Below, piece by piece: positions 1-7,780 of a stretch of 10,305 nt of DNA; position 1 is the stretch's first letter; every line of letters begins with the position of its first letter. A model generated the notes under the pieces. The model was not told where the DNA came from and did no database searches. It was given only the letters and a program-made list of their open reading frames with translations. Made by a program: the position numbers and the translations under genes. This stretch comes from CAZDHT01 sp964505325. GTDB lineage: Bacteria; Planctomycetota; PUPC01. The stretch is taken from positions 1 to 10,305 of the forward strand of contig CAZDHT010000201.1 in NCBI GenBank assembly GCA_964505325.1, read 5' to 3'.

Positions 1-50
1 TTTGCCGCAGCGTCAATCAAGCGCCCGCGCCCAGTCATTCGGCGCCCTTG

Positions 51-78
51 TTGACCCGGCGAACGCCGACAGTATAAT
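51..78 (+). promoter_or_regulatory. Sigma70-type promoter for the UroD-like gene
   Basis: A TTGACC -35 box (51-56) and a perfect TATAAT -10 box (73-78) are separated by 16 bp. Transcription would start near 85 and give a leader of about 55 nt before the GTG start at 141. The leader contains a small GC hairpin (97-101 paired with 106-110, CGAA loop). No other gene is visible in the first 140 bases. Confidence 0.6.
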
Positions 79-140
79 CGCCCAGCGCGCTGCCGCGCCC
101 GCGAACGGGCATATCCCTGTGCTGATAGGACCGAAATCCC

Positions 141-1132
141 GTGACCAGTCGAGAACGCATCGCACGGATCCTCGAGCGCCGGCCCGTGGATCGCATCGGC
201 GCGTACGAATCGTTCTGGGGCGACACGTTGCGGAAATGGCGCGCGGAAGGACACCTGGGCGAGGAGGAATCGCCGCAGGACCACTTCGGGCTGGACCTGC
301 GCACGGCCGGATGGCTCAAGATGGTGGCCGACCTGGACTTCGAGGATGAGATTGTCGAGGAGACCGACGAGCACAAGCTGGTCCGCAGCGGCAACGGCGC
401 GCTGCTCCGCTGGTGGAAGCACAAGTCCGGCACGCCGGAGCACGTGGACTTCCTGGTCAAGGACCGCAAGAGCTGGGAGGAGCACGCCCGCCCGCACCTC
501 ACTAACAGCGACACGTATCGCAGGCGGATCGAGTTTGAAGGGTACCGTAACGTCAGGGCGAAGTGCGAGCGCGAGGACCTCTTCTTCTGCTGGGGCGGCG
601 TGAACGTGTTCGAGTGCATCCACCCCGTCTGCGGCCACGAGTACATGCTGATGGGCATGGCGCTGGACCCCGACTGGGTCAAGGACATGTGCAACGTGTA
701 CGCGGAGCTCATCGTGCACCTGTTCGAGATTCTCTTTGCCGAGGAGGGCGCGCCCGACGGTGTCTACTTCTATGAGGACATGGGCTTCAAGGAGAAGCCG
801 TTCATGTCGCCGGCGATGTACAAGGAGATCGTCTGGCCGGCGCACAAGCGGACGTTCGACTATGTCCATTCGCTCGGCCTGCCGGTCCTCGTGCATTCGT
901 GCGGCTATGTCGAGCCGCTTGTGCCCGGGCTGATCGAGGCGGGGATGGATTGCCTCCAGGCGATGGAGGTCAAGGCCGGGATGGACCTGGTGCGGCTCAA
1001 GAAAGCCTATGGTGATCGGATCGCGCTCTTCGGCGGGCTGGACGTGCGGACGATGGTCGCCAATGACCGCGACGCGATCGAGGCGGAGCTGCAGGAGAAG
1101 CTGCCCGTCGCAATGCAAGGCGGCGGATACAT
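141..1132 (+). CDS. Uroporphyrinogen decarboxylase (UroD/MtaA-like) family protein, 3' end lost in gap
   Basis: About 330 residues are visible before the assembly gap. The N-terminus (SRERIARILERRPVDRI) and the core with VHSCGYVEPLVPGLIEAG, then ALFGGLDVRTM and GGGY, are typical of the UroD-like TIM-barrel superfamily (COG0407). The HSCG motif (His252, Cys254) matches the H-x-C zinc-ligand pair of corrinoid methyltransferases such as MtaA, so a methyl-transfer role is more likely than heme synthesis. The third ligand expected near the C-terminus would fall in or just before the gap and cannot be checked. The start is GTG at 141, with TAGGA about 10 nt upstream. In the reading frame the sequence after the gap is only the antisense of the prepilin gene, so the coding region should not be extended to 1559. 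Family length suggests that only a few dozen residues are missing. The substrate is unknown. Confidence 0.85.
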
Positions 1133-1232
1133 NNNNNNNNNNNNNNNNNNNNNNNNNNNNNNNNNNNNNNNNNNNNNNNNNNNNNNNNNNNNNNNNNNNN
1201 NNNNNNNNNNNNNNNNNNNNNNNNNNNNNNNN
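1133..1232. other. Assembly gap of 100 Ns
   Basis: Exactly 100 consecutive Ns suggest a scaffold gap of conventional size, so the true length is unknown. The gap removes the C-terminal ends of two convergent genes, the UroD-like gene on plus and the prepilin-like gene on minus. Any terminator between them would also lie here. Confidence 0.98.
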
Positions 1233-2642
1233 GTCCATGATCTCTTCGGGGGTCAGCGCTTCGACGTGCCCGTCGGCGAAGAGGACGTTGGCCCGGCCGC
1301 CGTGGCGGGGGGCGATGCAGGTAGCGTCGTCGTCCGCTCCCTGCTTGCCGTCGTGGTCGGCCTGGTAGAACATGTAGTCGAGCACGCGGATGGTGCGGCT
1401 GGGCTCCGGGACGCTGGAGCCGAGTCCTTTGCCCTGGGGCGGGAGCCCGATCTGGTTGTTGTAGCCGTACGTGACATCGCCGCCGAGGCCGTGCCCGCCC
1501 GCCAGCCACAGGGCGATCTGCTCGGCAAGCTGGGACAAGGTCGGGCGGTTCTCGGATGAGCTGTAGTAGCTGGTGTTCCATCGGGTGAACGTGGCCCCGA
1601 CGCACACCCTCCCCGAACCATCGTCCATGACGCCGATGACGCCGCAGGGCTGATCGTGAACGCCCGGCGGAATCTTGTCCGGCCAAGGACAGTGGTCTCC
1701 TCCCGGCTGTTCCCCCGTGCACACGATGGGATACGAAACGAACTGGTGTCTCTCGGTGCGCTCGTCATTCACGCGGTCGTCGATGGACACGTGGCCCACG
1801 CTTCCCCAGGCGGTGCCCTTTGGGAGCCAGGTGATTCCGTTGCCGATGAAGTGCCCGGTTGACCGCACGTTTTCGTTGTGGCTTCTGGCGTGCCTCACGC
1901 AGATGCCGAGCTTGCAGTGGTCCGCAATGACGTTCAGCGAGACGTTCCAGACGCCGAAGTCGTTCGGCAAGTACCCGGAGTGGTCCCCGACGAGGAAGAG
2001 CCCGCCGCCGTACCGCTCGCGGAAGACCTTGATGGGTTCGGGGTCTCGGCGGTCGGACACGTTGGGATGAAATGCGTCGTCCCCCCACGAGGAGAGCGAG
2101 AACACCCACAACTGGCCGTACTTGTCCAGCCCGGCCTGGCTGATCACGCCCGCCTCGTCCGGGTCTCTGAACTGTATGAGGTCGCAGCCCCCCAGGAATT
2201 TCTCCGATGCCCGGAGGTCGTCTCGTATCCCCTCGTAAGAGCCGTAACTCGAGCGGTTGGTGGTTCTGTAGATGAGCACCGGCATGTCCCCGCCCCGTCC
2301 GCTGCCGGTACCTCCGGAGGTCTCCGCCGCGTCGGCGGCCGGACAGTTCACGTGCTGCTTAGCCTCCTCCAAGTTCTTGGCCGCGAGATACGGCACCAGT
2401 CTTTCGTACCACCGCGCCGTGTCCTTGCCCAGCGGGTCGAGGCACCGCAGCTCCCGGCCATCGTTTGCGTTTGAGAAGAGCTGGCACGCGTAGCTGATCT
2501 GTTCAAGCCGGTGCTGGCACTTGAGCCGCTCGGCCCCCCCGTATACCTCGCCGAGGCTGACGATGAGGAGCGACGTGAGGATGAGGATCACCGCCACGAC
2601 CGCCAGCAGTTCACTGAGCGAGAAACTTCGTCGGCGCGCCAT
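1233..2642 (-). CDS. Prepilin-type N-terminal methylation / H-X9-DG domain protein, C-terminus lost in gap
   Basis: I translated this frame by hand from ATG 2642. It is open for 470 codons with no stop before the gap. The N-terminus MARRRSFSLSELLAVVAVIL is a class III (type IV prepilin-like) signal. F7 is +1, E11 is the conserved +5 Glu, and a hydrophobic helix of about 20 residues follows. The -1 residue is Ser6 instead of the usual Gly. The C-terminus has the H-X9-DG motif: His447, then GGRANVLFA, then Asp457-Gly458-His-Val. This combination is typical of the pseudopilin-like proteins abundant in Planctomycetota and Lentisphaerota. The central region is long and Cys/Trp/Gly-rich, giving a larger protein than most of the family. 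It is probably processed by a prepilin peptidase and exported; its role is unknown. The start is supported by AGGGAG 7 nt upstream, overlapping the stop of the HEAT gene. Confidence 0.85.
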
Positions 2643-2653
2643 GGGGCAGCTCC

Positions 2654-3397
2654 CTACTCCCGTTGCTCGAGGCGGCCCTCGATCGTCTTGATGGCCTCGT
2701 CCACGGCAAACGCTACTTCGTGCCTGATGTGATCCGCCGGCAGCGGCGCCTGACCGGCCAACTCCGGCTTTTCCGGCAGGGTGTTGCGTAGGGAGCGGAG
2801 CTCGACGAGAGCCCTCTGCGTTCCGCTCTGGCCCAGCGCCGCCACCACTAACACGGTTACCTGGGACAGGGGGTACTTCAATCTCCTGAGCAGGATGTCC
2901 TCGGCTTCTTTGGTGCAGAAGTGTCTCAGCGCCCAGGTGGCCTCTCGGGCGCGCACGGTGTCCCCCTGTTGAAGCGCGTAGGGCCGCAGCGCCTCCGCCC
3001 CGTTCGGGTCGCCGATGCGGCCGATCGCCCAGCACGTGCTGCTGAACACCAGGGCCGACTTGTCATTCAGCGCGGTGGTGAGCGCGGGCAGCGCGGTCTT
3101 ACTCGTGATCTTCCCCAGGCTTTGTGCCGCCCGCGCCCGGAAGAAGGGATCTGGGTCCTCGTGGAGCATCTTGGAGAACACGGACACGGCCACGTCGTCC
3201 TTCCGCCTGACCAGCTCGGCGATGGCGGATGTGCGGGTTTCGGGGTCGCCGGAGGCCGCCCGCGAGGCGTAGGCGGCTGAGGTTGGCGGCGTGCGGACGT
3301 AGGGCGCCGAGCTCGGCCTGAAGAAAGCCAGCCAGGCGGCCCACACCACGGCGGCCGCAAGCAGCACCCAGACAGCGCGTCTTGTCGTCATTCGCAT
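2654..3397 (-). CDS. Membrane-anchored HEAT-repeat protein
   Basis: The protein is 247 residues. A short basic N-terminus (MRMTTRR) is followed by one hydrophobic segment at about residues 8-26, which should act as an uncleaved anchor or signal. The rest carries alpha-helical HEAT-like repeats. The clearest are around DPFFRARAAQSLGKI, ALVFSSTCWAIGRIGDP and VRAREATWALRHF, ending in a charged helix. HEAT arrays are protein-binding scaffolds and no catalytic motif is visible. The frame is open up to 3478, but I chose ATG 3397 because the promoter (3415-3444) lies inside that extension, a GGGG motif sits 7 nt upstream, and the anchor then falls at the N-terminus. ATG 3391 is an alternative start. 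Only 11 nt separate its stop from the prepilin-like gene, so the two are probably co-transcribed and may act together at the cell envelope. Confidence 0.8.
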   Translation of the reverse strand: MRMTTRRAVWVLLAAAVVWAAWLAFFRPSSAPYVRTPPTSAAYASRAASGDPETRTSAIAELVRRKDDVAVSVFSKMLHEDPDPFFRARAAQSLGKITSKTALPALTTALNDKSALVFSSTCWAIGRIGDPNGAEALRPYALQQGDTVRAREATWALRHFCTKEAEDILLRRLKYPLSQVTVLVVAALGQSGTQRALVELRSLRNTLPEKPELAGQAPLPADHIRHEVAFAVDEAIKTIEGRLEQRE

Positions 3398-3414
3398 CTC
3401 GACACCCCACTGCA

Positions 3415-3444
3415 ATTCTATTCTTTCGTCCGGGGGCGTGTCAA
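3415..3444 (-). promoter_or_regulatory. Sigma70-type promoter for the HEAT / prepilin operon
   Basis: On the minus strand a perfect TTGACA (3439-3444) is followed after 18 bp by TAGAAT (3415-3420). Transcription would start near 3408, leaving a leader of only about 11 nt before ATG 3397. It is back to back with the 6S RNA promoter, with 57 bp between the two -35 boxes. Confidence 0.65.
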
Positions 3445-3501
3445 ATGCATCCCACCGAGCTTCCCGGGCCCGCGACATCGGCCCGCGCGGCCGACAGGGG
3501 T

Positions 3502-3530
3502 TTGCAAATTCCGGAGCGGGGGTTTATACT
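3502..3530 (+). promoter_or_regulatory. Sigma70-type promoter for 6S RNA
   Basis: A TTGCAA -35 box (3502-3507), a 17-bp spacer and a TATACT -10 box (3525-3530) put the start near 3537, just before the first strand of the 6S closing stem at 3546. Correct spacing and placement against the RNA support the call. Confidence 0.65.
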
Positions 3531-3539
3531 GGGAGCTAA

Positions 3540-3738
3540 TGAAAACCTCTGCGCTGTTCGTGTCGGGAAGCGAGCATATTTTGAACCGATGCCCACGCGA
3601 GGGGACCTAACTTTGACAGGCTAGCACAGACCTCCGGTCGGACACGGCTGTAGAGGGTTTGCGAAACTGTCATGTGGTGCCCACGTAACGTCAAGGGTTC
3701 CAAATAAGTCTTCCTCACGGCTGCCGCGGAGGTTTTTT
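3540..3738 (+). ncRNA. ssrS: 6S RNA
   Basis: The 440-bp stretch without a gene holds a structured RNA of about 190 nt. The closing stem pairs CCTCTGCG (3546-3553) with CGCGGAGG (3725-3732), one pair being G-U. Next come CGTG (3559-3562) with CACG (3716-3719) and GGAAG with CTTCC. Inward, TATTTTGAACC (3577-3587) pairs with GGTTCCAAATA (3697-3707) with one mismatch, and TGACAG (3614-3619) pairs with CTGTCA (3667-3672), enclosing an apical hairpin. The bubble strands GATGCCCAC, GGGGACCTAACTTTGACAGG and CATGTGGTGCCCAC...GTCAAGGGTT match the 6S consensus as I recall it for delta-proteobacteria and related groups. Length, architecture, promoter and terminal T-run all fit. 6S RNA mimics an open promoter and sequesters the housekeeping RNA polymerase holoenzyme in stationary phase. 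The 5' end is uncertain by several nucleotides. Confidence 0.88.
3713..3738 (+). terminator. Intrinsic terminator at the 3' end of 6S RNA
   Basis: The 3' strand of the closing stem ends in GAGG followed directly by six Ts (3733-3738). CCTC (3713-3716) can also pair locally with GAGG (3729-3732). Either pairing followed by the T-run would release the transcript here. Confidence 0.5.
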
Positions 3739-3740
3739 AT

Positions 3741-3829
3741 TGCGGGTTGGGGAGTGCGGATTGCGGAGTGGCCGCAGATCAGCCGCCCGTCTTTCCTTAG
3801 TGCGGTCTTGTGATTTCGCGTCTTGGCGG
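3741..3829. repeat. Degenerate intergenic repeats between 6S RNA and the propeller gene
   Basis: The 89 bp between the 6S T-run and the propeller gene stop hold imperfect repeats of a TTGCGG/AGTGCGGA unit (TTGCGGGTTGGGGAGTGCGG, then ATTGCGGAGTGG) and a TTCGCGTCTTGGCGGT string. I have seen similar strings between genes in planctomycete-like genomes, but this is recollection. No open frame and no convincing terminator for the minus-strand operon is visible here. Confidence 0.4.
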
Positions 3830-5002
3830 TCAGGTTGGCACGATCTCCGAGACGTCGAGGATATGGAGTTGGCGGCCCTCGGTGTGCGATGAGTCGATGC
3901 AGACCTGCGTGCCGTTGCGGCTCCAGCGCGGGTGCAGGTCGCAGCGGAACTCGCCCTGAAACTCCGGCTCCGGGGGCGAGTGGAACCGGCCGATGTCGAT
4001 GCGCGGCCCGTCCGACCACTTGTACAGGATCAGCGTGCGGTGGTCGTCCCGCGGATACGTATCCGTCAGCAGCCACTTCCGATCCGGCGAGAAACTGCAA
4101 TGCCCGTCGCAGGTCAGCACGTCGGGCGCGACCGCCTCGAACGCGCCGGTCCGGTCATCGAACAGGTAGTAGTGCTGGCCAGCCTCGTTGCGGTTGGCCC
4201 ACGCGAACACGTGGCCGGGGTCCTGCCAGTCGTAGTGCGAGACCATCTCGTGGTCAGACAGGACGCGCTTCTCTGATCCGTCGGGGTTCATTGTCAGTAG
4301 GCGGGTGTACCATCGCTTCCCGTCCGCCCGGTTGTAGCGATGCAGGAACGCCACGCGCGAGCCGTCGGGGTTGACCTGGAGATGGTTGAACCAGTGCGTC
4401 ACGCCGTCCATCTCGGGGGTGTGGTCGATGGCGGCGACCTCGGCGTAGGTGGCGACCCGGCGGTGTTCGCCGGTCGCCAGGTCCATCCAGTCGATGCCCT
4501 CGTCGTCCGGGCAGAGCACGTCCTTGCGCGGGTCAGGCGGGCTGTATCCGTAGCCGGGCCGGGTGTGGTGAATGCGGGCGAAGTTGGCCGAGACCGCGAA
4601 GGCCCCGTCGGGGCTCAGGCCATAGACGGGGAGTGGCAGCACCCGCGTGTCGCCGCTGCGGATGTCGATGATGACGGAGAAGAACCGGCCGCCGTCGCGG
4701 CCGTTGTGGATGACCTCGCGGTCGGGTGCGCTGCCGAGCCACTGGAGCATGCAGCCCTGCTGCCAGTTCCAGGCGCGGGTCTCGCCGATCACGGTCAGTT
4801 CATGGTCGCGCTCAAGATCGATGAGGCACACGCGTGCGACGTCGTCCGGCTCGGGCGCGCGGCCGATGAAATCCACCTCCAGCGCCAGCAGATAGCGCCC
4901 GGTGGCATCCCACGGGGACTTGTCGTAGTAGCCGAAGAAGTGGTACTTCGGCCCGACGGATACCTGCCGGACCGGGACCTCCCGTACGATGTGCTCCGCC
5001 AT
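3830..5002 (-). CDS. Beta-propeller (PD40/TolB-like) protein, possibly oligogalacturonate-lyase-like
   Basis: The protein is 390 residues with no signal peptide or membrane segment. Repeated SPDG/NPDG/SPDRKW turns (about residues 130, 211, 240, 305) mark beta-propeller blades. Histidine-rich motifs at His207 (HWFNHLQVNPDG), His256 (SHYDW), His301 (CDGHCSFSPDRKW) and His357 (CDLHPRWSRNG) resemble the conserved His positions of the oligogalacturonate lyase (Pectate_lyase22) propeller family, so a metal-dependent lyase role is possible but unproven. A non-enzymatic sugar-binding propeller is the alternative. ATG 5002 overlaps the TAA of the heparinase gene in a TAATG junction, which fixes the start and implies translational coupling. 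The open frame reaching up to 5230 is antisense-like low-complexity sequence and is rejected. Confidence 0.75.
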   Translation of the reverse strand: MAEHIVREVPVRQVSVGPKYHFFGYYDKSPWDATGRYLLALEVDFIGRAPEPDDVARVCLIDLERDHELTVIGETRAWNWQQGCMLQWLGSAPDREVIHNGRDGGRFFSVIIDIRSGDTRVLPLPVYGLSPDGAFAVSANFARIHHTRPGYGYSPPDPRKDVLCPDDEGIDWMDLATGEHRRVATYAEVAAIDHTPEMDGVTHWFNHLQVNPDGSRVAFLHRYNRADGKRWYTRLLTMNPDGSEKRVLSDHEMVSHYDWQDPGHVFAWANRNEAGQHYYLFDDRTGAFEAVAPDVLTCDGHCSFSPDRKWLLTDTYPRDDHRTLILYKWSDGPRIDIGRFHSPPEPEFQGEFRCDLHPRWSRNGTQVCIDSSHTEGRQLHILDVSEIVPT

Positions 5003-7746
5003 TACTGCGTGTCTCCAACAGAGAGGGTCTCGACGTCGGCCGGGTCGCCGGCCGCCACCGCGGCCTTGCCCTTGACCACCACCACCTCGATGTACCCGGT
5101 CTTCTGCCGAAGCTTCATCTCGAAGTCGCCGACTTGAATTGAACGTCCCTTGCACAGCGCGACGCGCTCGGCCGCGCCGCTCTTGCTGCGGCGAATGAGG
5201 CACAGTTCCGCGTCCGTCTTCAACTGCCAATCGTTCTGCACCATCACGCGGTTAAGGCCCTTCGACGGCTTGAGCTTCATCGGGTTTTCGGCGTCGGCGG
5301 CGATCAGCAGGTCCGCGCGCCCGTCGGCCAGCGAGACCTCGACCGCGATGTTCGCGTCTGAATAAGCCACCCCCTTGACCGTCTCCAGCGTGAGCCGCTT
5401 GATACCGGTGATGTTGCCCTGCTTCTCGTACGGCTCGATGACCGCGACGAACGTCGAGGCGAGCGGCGCCTTCGCCGCCCGGCGCCGCGTCATCACCCGG
5501 GGGATCCACTTCTGCTCGCTCGAGTTGTAGCTGCCCGCCATCACCCACCCCTTGCACACCGAGGCCGCCGCACTGGTGGTCAGGTCGGTGTAACGCAGGT
5601 GGACCTCGGCGCCCTTCGGCAGGTAGCCGTAGTGATCGTCGATCTTCCAATCGACGCTCCAGCCGGGCTTCGGTGTGGGGTCGGTGCGGAAGTTGCTCAT
5701 CACCGTGCCGTAGCCGTACTTCTTCGCCGCCTTCAGCGCTAGCCCGTCGGTGGTCACCTCGCCGAAGTGGCTGTGGAAGAACTTCGCGTGGTCCACCCCG
5801 CCGACGACGCGGAACACGTCGAGTGCGTAGAAGTCGCGCTCAGAGATATCGATGAGCGCCACGGTGCGCTCGAACTGCTTGCTGCCGGCCATCCCCGGCG
5901 CCGAGGCGCGGATGGCGCGGAACTGGCCGCCGTCGGCCCATAAGGTCGTCTTGCCGACGCCGCTGTGGCTGCGGCCGTTGACCACCACCGTGTTGTGCGA
6001 GGCGCTGCTTACGTACCAGGAGAACCGCGCCCCGCCCCACCCGCCGAACTGCACGGGCGGATAGCCGAGGTCCGGCATCAGGTCCAGCCCCTTCGCGAAC
6101 AGGCCCAGGTTCATCCCGTCGTGGTGCGAGTGGTTGCCGTGCTTCGAATCGTAGTCCAGCCACAGCGCCCGCCGGTGCTTCCCCACCCCGGACCGCAGGA
6201 CGCCCAGGCACCAGGCCCGCTTGTTCACGCTGGGCGGCCCAGGTGTCGGCCCATGTTTCTTGATCGCCGCCGCGACCTGCTTCTGGAAGGCGACCGGATC
6301 CTTCGCGAAGATGTCGTGCGGCAGGCCGTCCGTCTTGCGCGCGTTCGCCAGATACATGACCTGCACGTACGCCGGGTCACCCGTCTCCTCGTACAGCCGC
6401 CAGAGGAACGCGAACCGCGACGGCTGGAGAAGGTCGCCCCTGACGCCGCCGCGCCCCTGCCGGGCGAAGTCGACGCCCCGGTAGCGCGGGCTCTTCATGG
6501 CGAACGCGCCGGTGTCGCCCGACTGCGGGTAGTACTGTCCCAGGCACCAGGTGTCGATGTGGAACCGCCACGTCCGGCGCAAGTCCGGCCGGCGCTTGAA
6601 CAGGTCCGAGAGCAGGGCCGGCTCCATCGAGGCGAACCGTTCGATGATAAGCGCCAGGCTGCGCGGCCCGATCGTGCTGTACCCGGCCAGCCCCTTCTCG
6701 CCGGTCACGCCGTCCACCCGTGTGTGGCCGCGGACGATGGAGTCCAGCGAACGCAACACGGCGTCGCGGTTTCCTGGCCAGCCGAGCACGGTGGTGATCA
6801 CCAGCAGGGCGACCGATGTCCGCGGTTTGTTCGACCGGATCTTGTGCCGGTTACGGACCGTGTCCCGCAGGATGCGGCCCTCGATGTTGCGCTGGACGTC
6901 CCCGAACGTCGCCTTCGGGTTGTCGAGCTTGAACTGCTCTGCCTTCTTCGCGAGGAACGCGACGAGCTCCTTGTCCTTGCCGATCGCTTCGAAGACGCGG
7001 TCGTAACTGAGCGCCAGCTCGCGGACCTCCTCGCAGGCGTCGTGCCAGGTCGAGACGTAGCCGGCGGCGCCACGGCCTTCGTACAGCACGCCCTCGCGGC
7101 GGAAGTCGAACGTGGGATAGAGATCGGCGACGCGGTCGAGCAAGATGCCCGCCTTCCGCGCGTAGACGTGGTCGCCGGTGACCACGTACGCCGCGGATAG
7201 CGCCTTGACCCCGCCGAGCACGGCGTGCTTCCATTGGCCGTAGACGAGATAGGCGCCGATGAAGCGCCAGCGCCGCCGCTTCCACACGAACCCCTCGCCG
7301 TCGTCCACGCCGAACTTGTGCTTCGGGTCTTTCGGGTCCGGATGCTCGGTGTTGAAGAGCAGTCTGCGGTCGGCCTTCTTCGGGTCGAAGACGCCGCGCT
7401 CGTCCAGGCCGGACCGGTAGAACGTGGCGAAATCGTTCTTGGGAAAGACCTCCTTGCAGTGCGGGCACCAGACCTTCCACGGCCGGCGCACTGCGTCCAT
7501 CCGCCAGTTGTACATAGGGACGCTCTTCTTGCACGCCGGGCAGTGGCCGTTCGACCAGACCATCCACGACCGCTTGATGGTGTTCCCGAACATCAGCGAC
7601 CACAGGTGGTCGTCGGACATCTTGCGCCACGGCTCGGCGGCCTTCACGATATTCTTCTGGATCGCCGCGGCCCACGGGTGCTTCTTCGCGTTGGCCCGCG
7701 CCTGCTGCACCAGTTCTTTCGGATAGAACGCGCTCGCCGTTTTCAT
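5002..7746 (-). CDS. Heparinase II/III family protein (putative polysaccharide lyase)
   Basis: From ATG 7746 the protein is 914 residues. The N-terminal helical region has a CPAC (Cys69/72)...CPHC (Cys94/97) pair that looks like a zinc-ribbon insert. It is followed by FPKNDFATFYRSG, a string I associate with planctomycete-type heparinase II/III homologues. The centre carries the family signature: HGNHSHHDGMNLGLFAKG (His539, His541, His542), PDLGYP, and SASHNTVVVNG (Ser583-His584-Asn585). A beta-sandwich C-terminal part follows. The family cleaves uronic-acid polysaccharides by beta-elimination; the substrate here is unknown. No signal peptide is present with this start, so it may act in the cytoplasm on imported oligosaccharides. 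GGCGAG lies upstream of ATG 7746. The frame stays open to 8055, but that part is the hairpin repeat and antisense of other genes. It precedes the propeller gene with a 1-nt overlap. Confidence 0.87.
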   Translation of the reverse strand: MKTASAFYPKELVQQARANAKKHPWAAAIQKNIVKAAEPWRKMSDDHLWSLMFGNTIKRSWMVWSNGHCPACKKSVPMYNWRMDAVRRPWKVWCPHCKEVFPKNDFATFYRSGLDERGVFDPKKADRRLLFNTEHPDPKDPKHKFGVDDGEGFVWKRRRWRFIGAYLVYGQWKHAVLGGVKALSAAYVVTGDHVYARKAGILLDRVADLYPTFDFRREGVLYEGRGAAGYVSTWHDACEEVRELALSYDRVFEAIGKDKELVAFLAKKAEQFKLDNPKATFGDVQRNIEGRILRDTVRNRHKIRSNKPRTSVALLVITTVLGWPGNRDAVLRSLDSIVRGHTRVDGVTGEKGLAGYSTIGPRSLALIIERFASMEPALLSDLFKRRPDLRRTWRFHIDTWCLGQYYPQSGDTGAFAMKSPRYRGVDFARQGRGGVRGDLLQPSRFAFLWRLYEETGDPAYVQVMYLANARKTDGLPHDIFAKDPVAFQKQVAAAIKKHGPTPGPPSVNKRAWCLGVLRSGVGKHRRALWLDYDSKHGNHSHHDGMNLGLFAKGLDLMPDLGYPPVQFGGWGGARFSWYVSSASHNTVVVNGRSHSGVGKTTLWADGGQFRAIRASAPGMAGSKQFERTVALIDISERDFYALDVFRVVGGVDHAKFFHSHFGEVTTDGLALKAAKKYGYGTVMSNFRTDPTPKPGWSVDWKIDDHYGYLPKGAEVHLRYTDLTTSAAASVCKGWVMAGSYNSSEQKWIPRVMTRRRAAKAPLASTFVAVIEPYEKQGNITGIKRLTLETVKGVAYSDANIAVEVSLADGRADLLIAADAENPMKLKPSKGLNRVMVQNDWQLKTDAELCLIRRSKSGAAERVALCKGRSIQVGDFEMKLRQKTGYIEVVVVKGKAAVAAGDPADVETLSVGDTQ

Positions 7747-7780
7747 CTTCGTCTCGCCTGCATTAGCAAGGGGGATATTT

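Noticed and set aside
1233..1559. Continuation of the plus-strand UroD-like frame beyond the gap
   Set aside because: After the Ns the plus frame is the antisense of the H-X9-DG end of the prepilin-like gene and has no UroD-family features. Frame across an unknown-size gap has no meaning.
997..1722. Minus-strand open frame spanning the gap
   Set aside because: It is out of frame with the prepilin-like gene, antisense to the UroD-like gene on one side, and its translation is Arg/Pro/Ala-rich as expected of a shadow frame in GC-rich DNA.
3541..3624. Short peptide-coding frame in the 6S region
   Set aside because: The bases are fully explained by the stems and conserved bubble of 6S RNA; no ribosome-binding site or coding bias supports a peptide.
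5003..5230. Upstream extension of the propeller gene
   Set aside because: It overlaps the C-terminal part of the heparinase gene in another frame. The TAATG junction at 5000-5004 gives a much better start.
5965..7200. Plus-strand 411-codon open frame
   Set aside because: It is antisense to the well-supported heparinase gene; its translation is low-complexity and matches no family.
7743..7763. Six-codon leader peptide ending at the heparinase start (ATG 7763, TGA overlapping ATG)
   Set aside because: It is too short to support from sequence alone, with no attenuator structure or codon bias towards one amino acid.
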